Below are positions 50,740 through 58,955 of a DNA stretch of 64,000 nucleotides, piece after piece; position 1 is the first letter of the stretch; every line of letters begins with the position of its first letter. The position numbers and the translations under genes are program-made. The notes beneath the pieces were generated by a model. It was not told the origin of the DNA. It was given only the letters and a program-made list of their open reading frames with translations, and searched no databases. The DNA comes from Mesorhizobium sp. B2-1-1 (GTDB lineage: Bacteria > Pseudomonadota > Alphaproteobacteria > Rhizobiales > Rhizobiaceae), in contig NZ_CP083954.1 of assembly GCF_006442975.2 (NCBI RefSeq), forward strand, positions 310,001 through 374,000. The letters run 5' to 3'.

Positions 50740-51987
50740 ATGGATGCGCGCAACGACATGCTGAAACGGCTGCAAGGCCGCAGGGACGGCTTCTCGCTCG
50801 AGCAGCCCTTCTATACCGATCCCGACTACTTCAAGCTCGACATGGAGCTGATCTGGTACCGCGACTGGCTGTTCATCGGCCATGATTGCGAACTGCCCCG
50901 GCCCGGCAGCTTCATCACCGTGCAGATCGGCGACTATCCTGTGGTGCTGGTGCGCGACCAGAAGGGCAACATCAACGCCTTCCACAATTCTTGCCGCCAT
51001 CGCGGCAGCCGCGTCTGCAACACAGACAAGGGCACGGCGGCGAAGCTCGTCTGCCCCTACCATCAGTGGACCTATGAACTGGACGGCAGGCTGCTGTTCG
51101 CCAGGCAGATGGCCGAGGGTTTCGACAAGAGCCAGTTCGGCCTGAAGCCGGTCGCCTGCGAAAGCGTCGGCGGCTACATCTTCATTTGCCTCGCCGACGA
51201 GCCGGCGGATTTCGCGCCGATGCGGACGATGATCGAACCCTATTTGCTGCCGCATCGGCTGCGCGAAGCAAAGGTCGCCTTCGAGAGCACCATCGTCGAG
51301 AAGGGCAATTGGAAGCTGGTCTGGGAAAACAACCGCGAATGCTATCATTGCGCCGGCAACCATCCGGAGCTCTGCAAGACCTTCCCGGAGGCGCCGACCG
51401 TGACTGGCGTGCAAGACGCCGACAGCGACCCGGAGATGCTGTCGCACTGGGCCAAGTGCGAGGCGGCCGGCCTGCCGAGCAGGTTCCGCATCGACCCGGC
51501 CGGACAGTACCGTGCCACCCGCGCGCCGCTGCTGCGCGATGCCGTCAGTTATACGATGACGGGAAAACGCGCGGTCAAGAAGAACCTGTCCGACGGCGTT
51601 GCCACCGACCGCATCGGCTCCTTGCTGCTCTATCACTATCCGACGACCTGGAACCACATCCTTGGCGACCACGCCGTCACGTTCCGCGTGCTGCCGATCA
51701 GCGCCACCGAGACCGCGGTGACGACCAAATGGCTGGTTCACAAGGACGCGGTCGAGGGCGTCGACTACGACCTTGCCGAACTCACCCATGTCTGGACCGA
51801 GACCAACGGCCAGGATCGTCGCATCGTCGAGGAAAACGCCTTCGGCATCCTGTCGCCGGCCTATGAACCCGGCCCCTATTCCGAACTGCACGAAGGCGGC
51901 GTCATCCAGTTCGTCGACTGGTACGCGCGTTTCATCGGTCCGCGTCTCGCCGAAGACGGCCGGCCGGCCCTGCGCAGCGTTGCTTGA
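50740..51987 (+). CDS. gbcA: Rieske-type monooxygenase, glycine betaine demethylase oxygenase subunit (GbcA-like)
   Basis: A 415-residue Rieske non-heme-iron oxygenase. The 2Fe-2S motif is SCRHRGSRVCN with CPYHQWTYELDGRLL (Cys-X-His and Cys-X2-His). The catalytic iron site includes NRECYHCAGNHPELC with its histidines. The blocks KTFPEAPTVTGVQ and HYPTTWNHILGDHAVTFRVL are typical of GbcA. It removes a methyl group of glycine betaine as formaldehyde, giving dimethylglycine. Start: ATG 50740 has AGGACAGGA at good spacing; ATG 50725 is in frame. It is controlled by the cobalamin riboswitch upstream. Stachydrine or carnitine cannot be excluded as substrate. Confidence 0.85.
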   Translation: MDARNDMLKRLQGRRDGFSLEQPFYTDPDYFKLDMELIWYRDWLFIGHDCELPRPGSFITVQIGDYPVVLVRDQKGNINAFHNSCRHRGSRVCNTDKGTAAKLVCPYHQWTYELDGRLLFARQMAEGFDKSQFGLKPVACESVGGYIFICLADEPADFAPMRTMIEPYLLPHRLREAKVAFESTIVEKGNWKLVWENNRECYHCAGNHPELCKTFPEAPTVTGVQDADSDPEMLSHWAKCEAAGLPSRFRIDPAGQYRATRAPLLRDAVSYTMTGKRAVKKNLSDGVATDRIGSLLLYHYPTTWNHILGDHAVTFRVLPISATETAVTTKWLVHKDAVEGVDYDLAELTHVWTETNGQDRRIVEENAFGILSPAYEPGPYSELHEGGVIQFVDWYARFIGPRLAEDGRPALRSVA

Positions 51988-51997
51988 GAGGTAAGGG

Positions 51998-53107
51998 ATG
52001 AATGCGATGACGGATCTCGGCCTCTATCGCCATCTCGATCAGATGGCGCCCTGGAACGACAGGCTCCAGGTGCTGGAAGTGATCGGCGTGAGCGACGAGG
52101 CGCCTGATGTAAAGACCTTCACCTTCCGCTCCGACAACCAGACCTGGTTCCGCTACAAGCCGGGCCAGTTCGTGACGCTGGAACTGCCGACAGCGGATGG
52201 GTTGCTGATGCGCACCTACACGCTGTCGTCTTCGCCTTCACGGCCATTCTCGATCGCGGTGACGGTGAAGGCGCAGGCCGGCAGCACCGGCACACGCTGG
52301 ATGTTCGACCATTTGAGGCCTGGTTCGCACGTCAAGGCGTATGGGCCGGCCGGAGACTTTTCGCTGCACAGCCACCCGGCGGCCAAATATCTGTTCATCT
52401 CGGCCGGCTCCGGCGTGACGCCGATGATGTCGATGCTGCGCTGGCTGAACGACTGCGCGCCATGGACCGATGTCGGCTTCGTCAACTGCGCCCGCCGCCC
52501 CGAAGAGATCATCTTCCGCAAGGAGCTGGAATTGCTCGGCAGCCGCATGCCCGGCCTGTCGCTCGGTTTCATGATCGAGGAGCGGTCGAGCCGGGAAGGC
52601 TGGTTCGGCCATATGGGCCGCATCGACGCCATCCGGCTGCCGCTTTTGGCGCCCGATTTCCGAGAGCGCGAAATCTTCTGCTGCGGCCCCGACCCCTTCA
52701 TGCGTGCCGTGCGCGGCATGCTCGAAGCCGCCGGCTTCGACATGGCGAGATACCATCAGGAGAGCTTTGCAGCGCCGCTGGTGGAGGAAATCCCGGCGCC
52801 GTTCGCCTCGCCGACCGGAGACGGCGCAGCCATTCCTGTCGAAGCCGCGACGCCGATCCGGTTCTCGATTTCGGATGTCGATGCCGCATGCGTCGCCGGC
52901 CAGACGGTGCTGCAGACGGCGCGCGCCTCGGGAGTCAGAATCCCCGCCGCGTGCGAATTCGGCCTGTGCGGAACCTGCAAGGTCAAGAAGCTCTCGGGCG
53001 AGGTCGAGATGAGCCACAATGGCGGCATCCTCGATCACGAGATCGAGGACGGCTTCATCCTCGCCTGCTGCTCCAAGCCGCTTTCGGCGCTTGACATCGA
53101 GGCGTGA
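51998..53107 (+). CDS. gbcB: Ferredoxin-NAD(P)H reductase component of the Rieske monooxygenase (GbcB-like)
   Basis: A 369-residue electron-transfer protein. The FAD domain has YKPGQFVTLELP and RTYTLSSSPSR, the nucleotide domain ISAGSGVTPMMSMLRWL and FCCGPDPFMRAVRGML, and the C-terminal plant-type 2Fe-2S domain CEFGLCGTCKVKKLSGEVEM with a final CC (ILACCSKPL). It passes electrons from NAD(P)H to the oxygenase. GAGAGGTAAGGG precedes the ATG 10 bp after gbcA, so both are under the riboswitch. Confidence 0.9.
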   Translation: MNAMTDLGLYRHLDQMAPWNDRLQVLEVIGVSDEAPDVKTFTFRSDNQTWFRYKPGQFVTLELPTADGLLMRTYTLSSSPSRPFSIAVTVKAQAGSTGTRWMFDHLRPGSHVKAYGPAGDFSLHSHPAAKYLFISAGSGVTPMMSMLRWLNDCAPWTDVGFVNCARRPEEIIFRKELELLGSRMPGLSLGFMIEERSSREGWFGHMGRIDAIRLPLLAPDFREREIFCCGPDPFMRAVRGMLEAAGFDMARYHQESFAAPLVEEIPAPFASPTGDGAAIPVEAATPIRFSISDVDAACVAGQTVLQTARASGVRIPAACEFGLCGTCKVKKLSGEVEMSHNGGILDHEIEDGFILACCSKPLSALDIEA

Positions 53108-53139
53108 CCGGCGGCGCTCGGCGGTCTGCAACGCCGCTT

Positions 53140-53178
53140 AAAGCGCGTCGCATGAGCCCATTCGATGCGACACGCTTT
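53140..53178. repeat. Inverted repeat AAAGCGCGTCGCAT...ATGCGACACGCTTT
   Basis: Arms of 14 bp (53140-53153 and 53165-53178) match at 13 positions around an 11-base loop, in the gap between the convergent gbcB and vapC. The sequence AAAGCG(C)GTCGCAT is a recurrent intergenic motif in rhizobia as I recall. It may act as a terminator for either gene. Confidence 0.6.
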
Positions 53179-53199
53179 GGAGCGAAATCCGACGGCCAT

Positions 53200-53598
53200 T
53201 CAGGGAGTGATCAGCGTCACAGAAGGGAAATAAGTCCGGTAGCGGCCGATATCACGCGTCAGCAGCGGAAGGCGTCCGACGGCTGCGTGGGCGCCGATGA
53301 AAAAGTCAGGCAGCACGCCGGTCCTGGATCCTCCCGATCTGCGATATTGTGTAAATGCTTTTCCGGCAAGGAAGAGGGCTGCTCTTGGCATCGGAACCAT
53401 TTCTAGACCGGCCGCCTCGACAAACGCCTCCAGATCCTCGATGCGTGCGTAGCGGACGGCAAGCTCGGCATAGACCGCATCATTGATCAACAACGGCCCG
53501 TCGAGGCTCGCTGCCTCGAGATGGGCAACCGACCAATCCGCCCAGCTCGGATCGTCCGTAACAACGTCGAGCAGAACGTTGGTGTCGACGAGCGTCAC
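53200..53598 (-). CDS. vapC: PIN-domain toxin VapC
   Basis: A 132-residue PIN-domain ribonuclease. The acidic active-site positions are visible: D5 in TLVDTNVLLDV, the glutamate in VYAELAVRYA, the aspartate in GVLPDFFIGAHA, and D in LLTRDIGRYRTYFP. The length is typical of VapC. It overlaps vapB by four bases, as in most TA operons. It would act on RNA when released from VapB. Confidence 0.92.
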   Translation of the reverse strand: MTLVDTNVLLDVVTDDPSWADWSVAHLEAASLDGPLLINDAVYAELAVRYARIEDLEAFVEAAGLEMVPMPRAALFLAGKAFTQYRRSGGSRTGVLPDFFIGAHAAVGRLPLLTRDIGRYRTYFPSVTLITP

Positions 53599-53828
53599 CG
53601 TTCGGAGCGCGTCAGCGCCATGATCGCGTCGGTCGTGAGCCCCTCGCCGGCATGACCTCGCAACCTGGCGAAGCGGCTCGCCGGCTGCTTTTTGTCAGCA
53701 CGGGTCAGCACCACGCTGCCATCGGCAGCGCGCCGGAAATCGACCTTGCTTCCCGGGACGATCTCCAGGAGATCGCGAACCGGTTTGGGGATGGTCACTT
53801 GTCCCTTCGCTGTAACGGTCGTCGCCAT
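53595..53828 (-). CDS. vapB: AbrB-type antitoxin VapB
   Basis: A 77-residue protein with an N-terminal SpoVT/AbrB DNA-binding domain (TVTAKGQVTIPKPVRDLLEI, PGSKVDFRRAADGSVVLT) and a short C-terminal toxin-binding tail (ASRFARLRGHAGEGLTTDAI). It neutralises VapC and probably represses its own promoter with VapC. A nearly symmetric pair of GGTAATACC repeats lies 12 bp upstream. Confidence 0.92.
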   Translation of the reverse strand: MATTVTAKGQVTIPKPVRDLLEIVPGSKVDFRRAADGSVVLTRADKKQPASRFARLRGHAGEGLTTDAIMALTRSER

Positions 53829-53839
53829 CTCCGTTCCTC

Positions 53840-53869
53840 GGTAATACCGTGTCTTCCTAAGGTATTACC
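53840..53869. promoter_or_regulatory. VapBC operator: inverted repeat GGTAATACC ... GGTATTACC
   Basis: GGTAATACC (53840-53848) and its exact complement GGTATTACC (53861-53869) are separated by 12 bases, in the promoter region just upstream of vapB. Such spaced inverted repeats are the usual VapB/VapBC binding sites. Confidence 0.65.
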
Positions 53870-53970
53870 TTGCGGTTCGAATTTCAAGGCTTGAAGCATC
53901 AATCCCTGCCGGGAGGCGGGCTCGTCGACCGACAAGCCCGCCATCCCTGCATTCATGTCAACGCGATGTC

Positions 53971-55515
53971 TCAGCCATTGGCGAAGGGCACGGCGACATA
54001 GATCTGGGCATCGCCTCGTTCCACCAGCAGCAGCACCGATTTGCGGCCTGACTTGCCGGCCTGCGCGATCGCCTGCGTGGCCTGCCTGGCGCTCTTCACC
54101 GGCATCTGGTTTACGGCGATAATGATGTCGCCGGGCTGGACGCCGGAAGCCGCCGCCGCCTTGTCGGGATTGACCGCGGCGACCACCGCGCCACGCTGGT
54201 TGTCGGGGAGGTTCATCTGCTGGCGAATATCGGGCGTGATGTCCATCAGGCCGAGCCCGATCGCCGGCAGGCGGGCGCCCTGCCCGTTTCCCGGCGCGCC
54301 GGAATCACCAGATACCGACGCGGTCTGCGCATCGTCGCCATTGCGGCCGACGTCGACGGAAAGCTGCATGGTTTTGCCATTGCGCCAGACGTCGAGCATT
54401 TCCTTCTTGCCGGGCGAGACATCGGCGACGGCACGCGACAGGTCCTTGGGATCCTTTATCTCCTGGCCGGCGAAGCCGGTGATGAGGTCCCCCGTCTGGA
54501 TGCCGGCCGCGGCCGCCGGCGAGCCCTCGGTGACCGAGGAGACCAATGCGCCGCCGGGGTGATCGAGACCTATGGCACTGGCAACGTCCGGGGTCACCGG
54601 CTGGATCTGGACGCCAAGATAGCCGTATTCGATTTCGCCGCCCTTCATCAGCTTGGCGACCACCTTTTGCGCCTGGTCGGACGGAATGGCGAAGCCAACG
54701 CCGACGCTGCCGCCATTCGGCGAATAGATCGCGGTGTTGATGCCCACGACGTTGCCGCTCACATCGACCAGCGGACCGCCAGAGTTGCCGTGGTTGATCG
54801 GCGCGTCGATCTGGATGAAATCGTCGAACGGCCCGCTGTGGAGGTCGCGGCCGCGCGCCGAGACAATACCTGAGGTGACCGTGGTGCCGATGCCGAACGG
54901 ATTGCCGAAGGCCAGCACTTGATCGCCCGGCATCAACTTATCGGAATCTCCCCATTTTACCGTCGGCAGGGGCTTGTCGGCCTTGATCTTGATCACCGCA
55001 AGGTCGTTCTTGGCGTCGCGGCCGACCAGCTTGGCGGGAAGCTCTGTACCGTCGTCAAGCGTCACCTTGATCGAGCTCGCGCCGTCGATGACATGGTTGT
55101 TGGTGACGATGGTGCCGTCGGCGCCGACGATAAAGCCGGATCCGAGCGCTTCGGCGCCCTGCGACTGCTGCGGCGGCGCTTTCGGCCCGGGCATGCCCTG
55201 GTCGCCGAAGAACTGGCGGAAATAATCGTCGAAAGGCGAGCCGCCGCCGTCCAGGGGCGAGGCATCGCTCATGGCGTCCGGTTGCCCCTTCATGACGGTC
55301 GTAACCGTCACCACGGCCGGCTTGTCGGCTGCCACGATGGGGGCAAAGGAGCCGTTCGGGGCCGCTACGCCGGCTACGGGGGTCTGTGTCGTACCGACGG
55401 CGTTGTGGACCTCGTTCGGGCTTTCGGCGAAGGAGGCCACGATGGGAGAGATGATCAGCGCAGCGCCCAGCAGGGCCGCGACGCGATGTCTACGAAGAAT
55501 GCTTATGGGTGACAT
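53971..55515 (-). CDS. degP: DegP/HtrA-type periplasmic serine protease with two PDZ domains
   Basis: A 514-residue Do-family protease. An N-terminal signal segment (ALLGAALIISPIVASFA) precedes the trypsin-like domain with the triad H141 (NNHVIDGA), D171 (KNDLAVIKI) and S245 (NHGNSGGPL), then two PDZ domains (about 290-385 and 420-505; GYLGVQIQPVTPDVASAIGL and RGAVVAAVNPDKAAAASGVQ). An acidic, Gly/Pro/Gln-rich LA-type loop (SPFDDYFRQFFGDQGMPGPK) is typical. It degrades misfolded envelope proteins. ATG 55515 is preferred to the longer frame. A weak hairpin (53915-53942) follows the stop. Confidence 0.93.
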   Translation of the reverse strand: MSPISILRRHRVAALLGAALIISPIVASFAESPNEVHNAVGTTQTPVAGVAAPNGSFAPIVAADKPAVVTVTTVMKGQPDAMSDASPLDGGGSPFDDYFRQFFGDQGMPGPKAPPQQSQGAEALGSGFIVGADGTIVTNNHVIDGASSIKVTLDDGTELPAKLVGRDAKNDLAVIKIKADKPLPTVKWGDSDKLMPGDQVLAFGNPFGIGTTVTSGIVSARGRDLHSGPFDDFIQIDAPINHGNSGGPLVDVSGNVVGINTAIYSPNGGSVGVGFAIPSDQAQKVVAKLMKGGEIEYGYLGVQIQPVTPDVASAIGLDHPGGALVSSVTEGSPAAAAGIQTGDLITGFAGQEIKDPKDLSRAVADVSPGKKEMLDVWRNGKTMQLSVDVGRNGDDAQTASVSGDSGAPGNGQGARLPAIGLGLMDITPDIRQQMNLPDNQRGAVVAAVNPDKAAAASGVQPGDIIIAVNQMPVKSARQATQAIAQAGKSGRKSVLLLVERGDAQIYVAVPFANG

Positions 55516-55712
55516 GGTCGTTCTGTCCGGGCGAGAGTTGAACCTGGGCCGCGGATGGTTCGGGGGAAAACACCCGTCGGCTGTCGACAGCCGGATTGCC
55601 TGTCTCGCCGCGCATGGCAGCCGGCCGGATCGACAAACCAGCATCTAGGGCGCGGATTGGCCCGATTTAGGGTTTTCGGGCGACCTTACGAAGATTTAAT
55701 TTTAGAGCCGGC

Positions 55713-56432
55713 TTATGGACCAGCCGCTCGGTTGAGATAGGCCGAGGCGATCTCGCGCATGCGCTCGCCGTCGAAACTCGGGCCGTGACCGCCATGGCCG
55801 ATGCGGATCGGCAGGTCGAGCAGACGCCGCATGGTGAGGCAATAGGCCGACTTGTCGGAGTCTGGCAGGTCGTCGATCAGCCGGTCGTCATAGATGGCGT
55901 CGCCGCTGAAGAACAGGCCGTCTGCTTCGTCGAAAAGCGCGATCGAATCCGGCGAATGCCCGGGCAGATGCAGCACGCGGAAGCGGCGGTCGCCGAGATC
56001 GACGACATCACCCTCGTCGAGGGTGCGCGTCAGCGGCGCTGGCGGGATCTTGTAATCCGCAGCCTTCCAGCCCGGCGCCGGCAGTTGCGAGACGGCGCCG
56101 TCGAGGTCGTGGAACATGTAGGCGTAGGTCGCCGCCTCATCCATGCTCTCGAACTGCGCGGCGCTCATCCTCGGTCCCGCGCGCAGCGCGAATTCATGCA
56201 GCGAGCCGACATGGTCGAGATGGATGTGGGTGACGACGACGATGAGCGGTTTGCCGGCCGGGGTTTCGATCTCCGGCGCCAGCGGGCAGATGCCCATGCC
56301 GGTATCGACCAAGAGGTCGGCGTCCCGGCCGGTGAGATGCCAGATGTTGGCGCGCACATAGTCATGCACGAACGGCTCGGTCAGCATGGTCGTCTTGTCG
56401 TCGACGATGCTCCTGCTGAACCAGTTCTCCAT
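55713..56432 (-). CDS. MBL-fold metallo-hydrolase
   Basis: A 239-residue metallo-beta-lactamase-fold hydrolase. The metal motif is THIHLDHVGS (HxHxDH), with further ligands in LPGHSPDSIALF, FSGDAIYDDR and GHGGHGPSFDG. There is no signal peptide. The substrate is unknown. The start at 56432 (MENWFSRSIVDD) is just before an 18-bp tandem repeat that separates it from the phosphofructokinase gene on the same strand. Confidence 0.88.
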   Translation of the reverse strand: MENWFSRSIVDDKTTMLTEPFVHDYVRANIWHLTGRDADLLVDTGMGICPLAPEIETPAGKPLIVVVTHIHLDHVGSLHEFALRAGPRMSAAQFESMDEAATYAYMFHDLDGAVSQLPAPGWKAADYKIPPAPLTRTLDEGDVVDLGDRRFRVLHLPGHSPDSIALFDEADGLFFSGDAIYDDRLIDDLPDSDKSAYCLTMRRLLDLPIRIGHGGHGPSFDGERMREIASAYLNRAAGP

Positions 56433-56444
56433 CAGAAGCGGCCC

Positions 56445-56516
56445 GGCATCAAGCGTGAGCCCGGCATCAGGTGTGAGCCTCGCATCAGGTGTGAGCCTGA
56501 GATCAAGTATGGTCCC
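56445..56516. repeat. Tandem repeat, four 18-bp units
   Basis: Four units of 18 bp with consensus GGCATCAGGTGTGAGCCT lie at 56445-56462, 56463-56480, 56481-56498 and 56499-56516, plus a partial fifth. The two middle units differ by one base. It fills the gap between the phosphofructokinase stop and the MBL gene start. It is too short and unspaced for CRISPR. Confidence 0.8.
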
Positions 56517-56520
56517 GACA

Positions 56521-57687
56521 TCAGACGAAGGGATTTCCGACCTTGTATTTTTCCGGCACCAGCCGCTTCAGATAGGCCATGCCGGCATCGGACAGATGGT
56601 TGGCGTCCGGCTTCATGAAGTTCTCAGGCATGTGACGGGTCTTGCCGGCCACGTTCTTTAGCGGCACCTTCTTCAGCACGGTTTTGGTGCCGTCATATTG
56701 CAGCGCCACGGAGCCGCCGCCCTGTTCGGCCACGGTGACCGCGAAAGCTCCCGCGTCGAACGCCTCCTGCGCGTCGACGGCGCTGATGGCGCCGACATAG
56801 CCGCGCGGCATGTAGCCCAGCGCATCGACGCGGGCACGCTTGCCAGGCAGCCCTTCGGCGAGCGCCCGCTCAAGTGCCGCCGGCAGGTCGCTGCCCGATA
56901 GCTTGACGTTGCCATGCTGGTCGCGCTCCAGCTTCTCCGGCGGCACCAGGCTTTCAACCAGCGCCTTGCCGTCGGCGGTGCTCACCCCTTCCGAAACGGC
57001 GACGATGCAGCGCTTGTGGCGGTCGAGCGTGGCGCGCACGTCCTCGATGAAGGCTGTGGCCGAGAACGGCCGCTCCGGCACGTAGACGAGATGCGGACCA
57101 CTGTCGGGATCGAGCTGCCAAGCCGCGGCCGCGGCCGTGAGGAAGCCGGCGTGCCGGCCCATGACGATGCCGACATAGATGCCGGGCAGAGCGCGAAAAT
57201 CGAGATCGACGGACAGGAAAGCGCCGGCGACGAACTCGGCCGCCGAGATGAAACCCGGCGTGTGGTCGTTCTCCTCGAGATCATTGTCGATGGTCTTGGG
57301 CGCATGCACGAACGCGATCTTGCCGCCGGCGGCATCGGTCAGGATCTGCTGCGTGCCCGACGTGTCATTGCCGCCGATATAGATGAAGGCATCCGCGCCG
57401 GCCTTCTTCAGGCCGTCGAGGACGACCTCGCAATAGGCTGCATCCGGTTTGTCGCGCGTCGAGCCAAGGGCCGCGCTCGGCGTTCCGGCGATCAGCCGCA
57501 GGCGGTCTTCCGGGACGGCGGAGAGGTCGACATAATTGCCGTCGCGGATACCGCGCACGCCGTGGATGGAGCCCAGGACCTTGGCGCCGGGATGCCGCTT
57601 GCGGATCTCCAGCGTCGCCCCGACCACGGTCTGGTTGATGACGGCCGTCGGGCCGCCGCCCTGCGCGATGACGAAAGTTCCGGCCAT
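56521..57687 (-). CDS. pfp: 6-phosphofructokinase, PPi-dependent-like
   Basis: A 388-residue PFK-family enzyme converting fructose-6-phosphate to the bisphosphate. N-terminal GGGPTAVINQ, YIGGNDTSG (GGND at 105-108), HAPKTIDNDLEEND with K131, GIVMGRHAGFLTAAAAAW, and VALGYMPRGYVG-type ALGYMPRGYVGAIS. The lysine in PKTIDND (ATP-PFK has PGTIDND) points to pyrophosphate as phosphoryl donor. The GGND is unusual: PPi enzymes normally show GGDD and ATP enzymes GGDG. GGGAG precedes the ATG at 57687. Confidence 0.85.
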   Translation of the reverse strand: MAGTFVIAQGGGPTAVINQTVVGATLEIRKRHPGAKVLGSIHGVRGIRDGNYVDLSAVPEDRLRLIAGTPSAALGSTRDKPDAAYCEVVLDGLKKAGADAFIYIGGNDTSGTQQILTDAAGGKIAFVHAPKTIDNDLEENDHTPGFISAAEFVAGAFLSVDLDFRALPGIYVGIVMGRHAGFLTAAAAAWQLDPDSGPHLVYVPERPFSATAFIEDVRATLDRHKRCIVAVSEGVSTADGKALVESLVPPEKLERDQHGNVKLSGSDLPAALERALAEGLPGKRARVDALGYMPRGYVGAISAVDAQEAFDAGAFAVTVAEQGGGSVALQYDGTKTVLKKVPLKNVAGKTRHMPENFMKPDANHLSDAGMAYLKRLVPEKYKVGNPFV

Positions 57688-57797
57688 TGGTGAAATTCTC
57701 CCGGGCGATTGAATTTCAGGCACCTTCGCCTGTCTTTGGCCATCGCGCAACGGCAGAAACGACCGGCCGCGCCAGGGGCCGCGAGGTGAGGCTTGAG

Positions 57798-58565
57798 CTA
57801 GACGACGACGACCGGGTTCTTCTTGGAAACGCGGCTGTAGAGGTCGATGATGTCCTGGTTGATCAGGCGCACACAGCCCGACGACATGGCCTGGCCGATG
57901 CTCCACCATTCGGGCGAGCCATGGATGCGGTAGCCGGTGTCCTTGCCGTCCTGATAGATGTAGAGAGCACGCGCGCCGAGCGGGTTGGTGAGGCCGCCGG
58001 GCTGGCCGCCCTGCCATTTTACCAATTCCGGCTTGCGGGCGATCATTTCCGGCGGCGGGGTCCAGGTCGGCCATTCCCGTCCGTACTGGATGTTGGCGCG
58101 GCCGGACCAGCGGAAGCCGTCCTTGCCGATGCCGACCCCGTAGCGGATGGCGTCGCCCCCCGGCTGGACGAGGTAGAGCATGCGCTCATTGAGATGAACG
58201 ACGATGGTGCCGGGCGCTTCGCCCGTCTGGTCGACGACGATCTGGCGGCGGAATTCCGGCTTGATCTTGAGGTAGGGCACCTCGGGCACGTTGAAGCCGC
58301 CGTCGCTCAGGGACGCGTACATCAGGTCGGGGCTGGTGATGTTCTTGTCGACGCTGATGCTCGGCCGGATCGGCCGCACAGAGCCGGTGACCGTGTCGTC
58401 GAGCTCAAGCGCCGGCAGGCCGCCGCCCGAAGTCGAGCAGCCGGCGGCGCCAAGCAAGGCCAACGCCCCTGCCCCGGATAAAACGGCGCGGCGGGAGACA
58501 AGACTATCGGTTTCGATTGCGTCGCCGTTTCGCGGCGGCCTCAGACCTTGCGGCAACTCACGCAT
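57798..58565 (-). CDS. L,D-transpeptidase (YkuD/ErfK family) lipoprotein
   Basis: A 255-residue envelope protein. A signal with twin arginines (SRRAVLSGAGALALLGAAGC, R25-R26) ends in lipobox cysteine C43, indicating an outer- or inner-membrane lipoprotein. The YkuD catalytic motif is visible as IHGSPEWWSIGQAMSSGCVR (histidine, serine, cysteine, arginine). Such enzymes crosslink peptidoglycan (3-3 bonds) or anchor Lpp-like or beta-barrel proteins. ATG 58565 (MRELPQGL...) is the chosen start. Confidence 0.9.
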   Translation of the reverse strand: MRELPQGLRPPRNGDAIETDSLVSRRAVLSGAGALALLGAAGCSTSGGGLPALELDDTVTGSVRPIRPSISVDKNITSPDLMYASLSDGGFNVPEVPYLKIKPEFRRQIVVDQTGEAPGTIVVHLNERMLYLVQPGGDAIRYGVGIGKDGFRWSGRANIQYGREWPTWTPPPEMIARKPELVKWQGGQPGGLTNPLGARALYIYQDGKDTGYRIHGSPEWWSIGQAMSSGCVRLINQDIIDLYSRVSKKNPVVVV

Positions 58566-58955
58566 GTACCCAAACCCTACGCTGTCGGCGGGAAGCACGG
58601 TCCGGCCGGATGACGAGCATTTTCATCATTCATGGTTGATAAAGCGTGAAGGCCTTGCGCTGCCTGCATTTGCGAACAGGCTGGGCGCCATTGCGCCCTC
58701 TCCGGTATCGCCAACCAGCGTGCCCTGCACGAAATCACCTCGGGCGGGTCATGATCCCGGCGCCAGCGTGTCAAAAGCGGGGGACCTCCATGTGCAAGAC
58801 CTGAAAGATCAATTTCAAGCTTCTCGCCGAGATCGTGAACCTGTCGGGCGGCTCGACTGACGCCGAACTGCCGTTGGCGGGGGTAGAAACAAACCGCTTT
58901 ACATTCTCCTGGACCGAAGGATTTATCCTCTTCTTTGAGCTCAAAGGAGACGAGC
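58566..58955. other. Intergenic region without a convincing gene
   Basis: About 390 bp between the divergent L,D-transpeptidase and LysE-family genes. It must contain both promoters. The ORFs crossing it have no ribosome-binding site or family character. AAAGGAG at 58944-58950 is the ribosome-binding site of the LysE-type gene. Confidence 0.5.

Noticed and set aside
53915..53942. Strong rho-independent terminator after degP
   Set aside because: The stem is only 8 bp with a 12-base loop and no U-run, so it is not listed as a feature.
56445..56516. CRISPR array
   Set aside because: Units are head to tail with no spacers.
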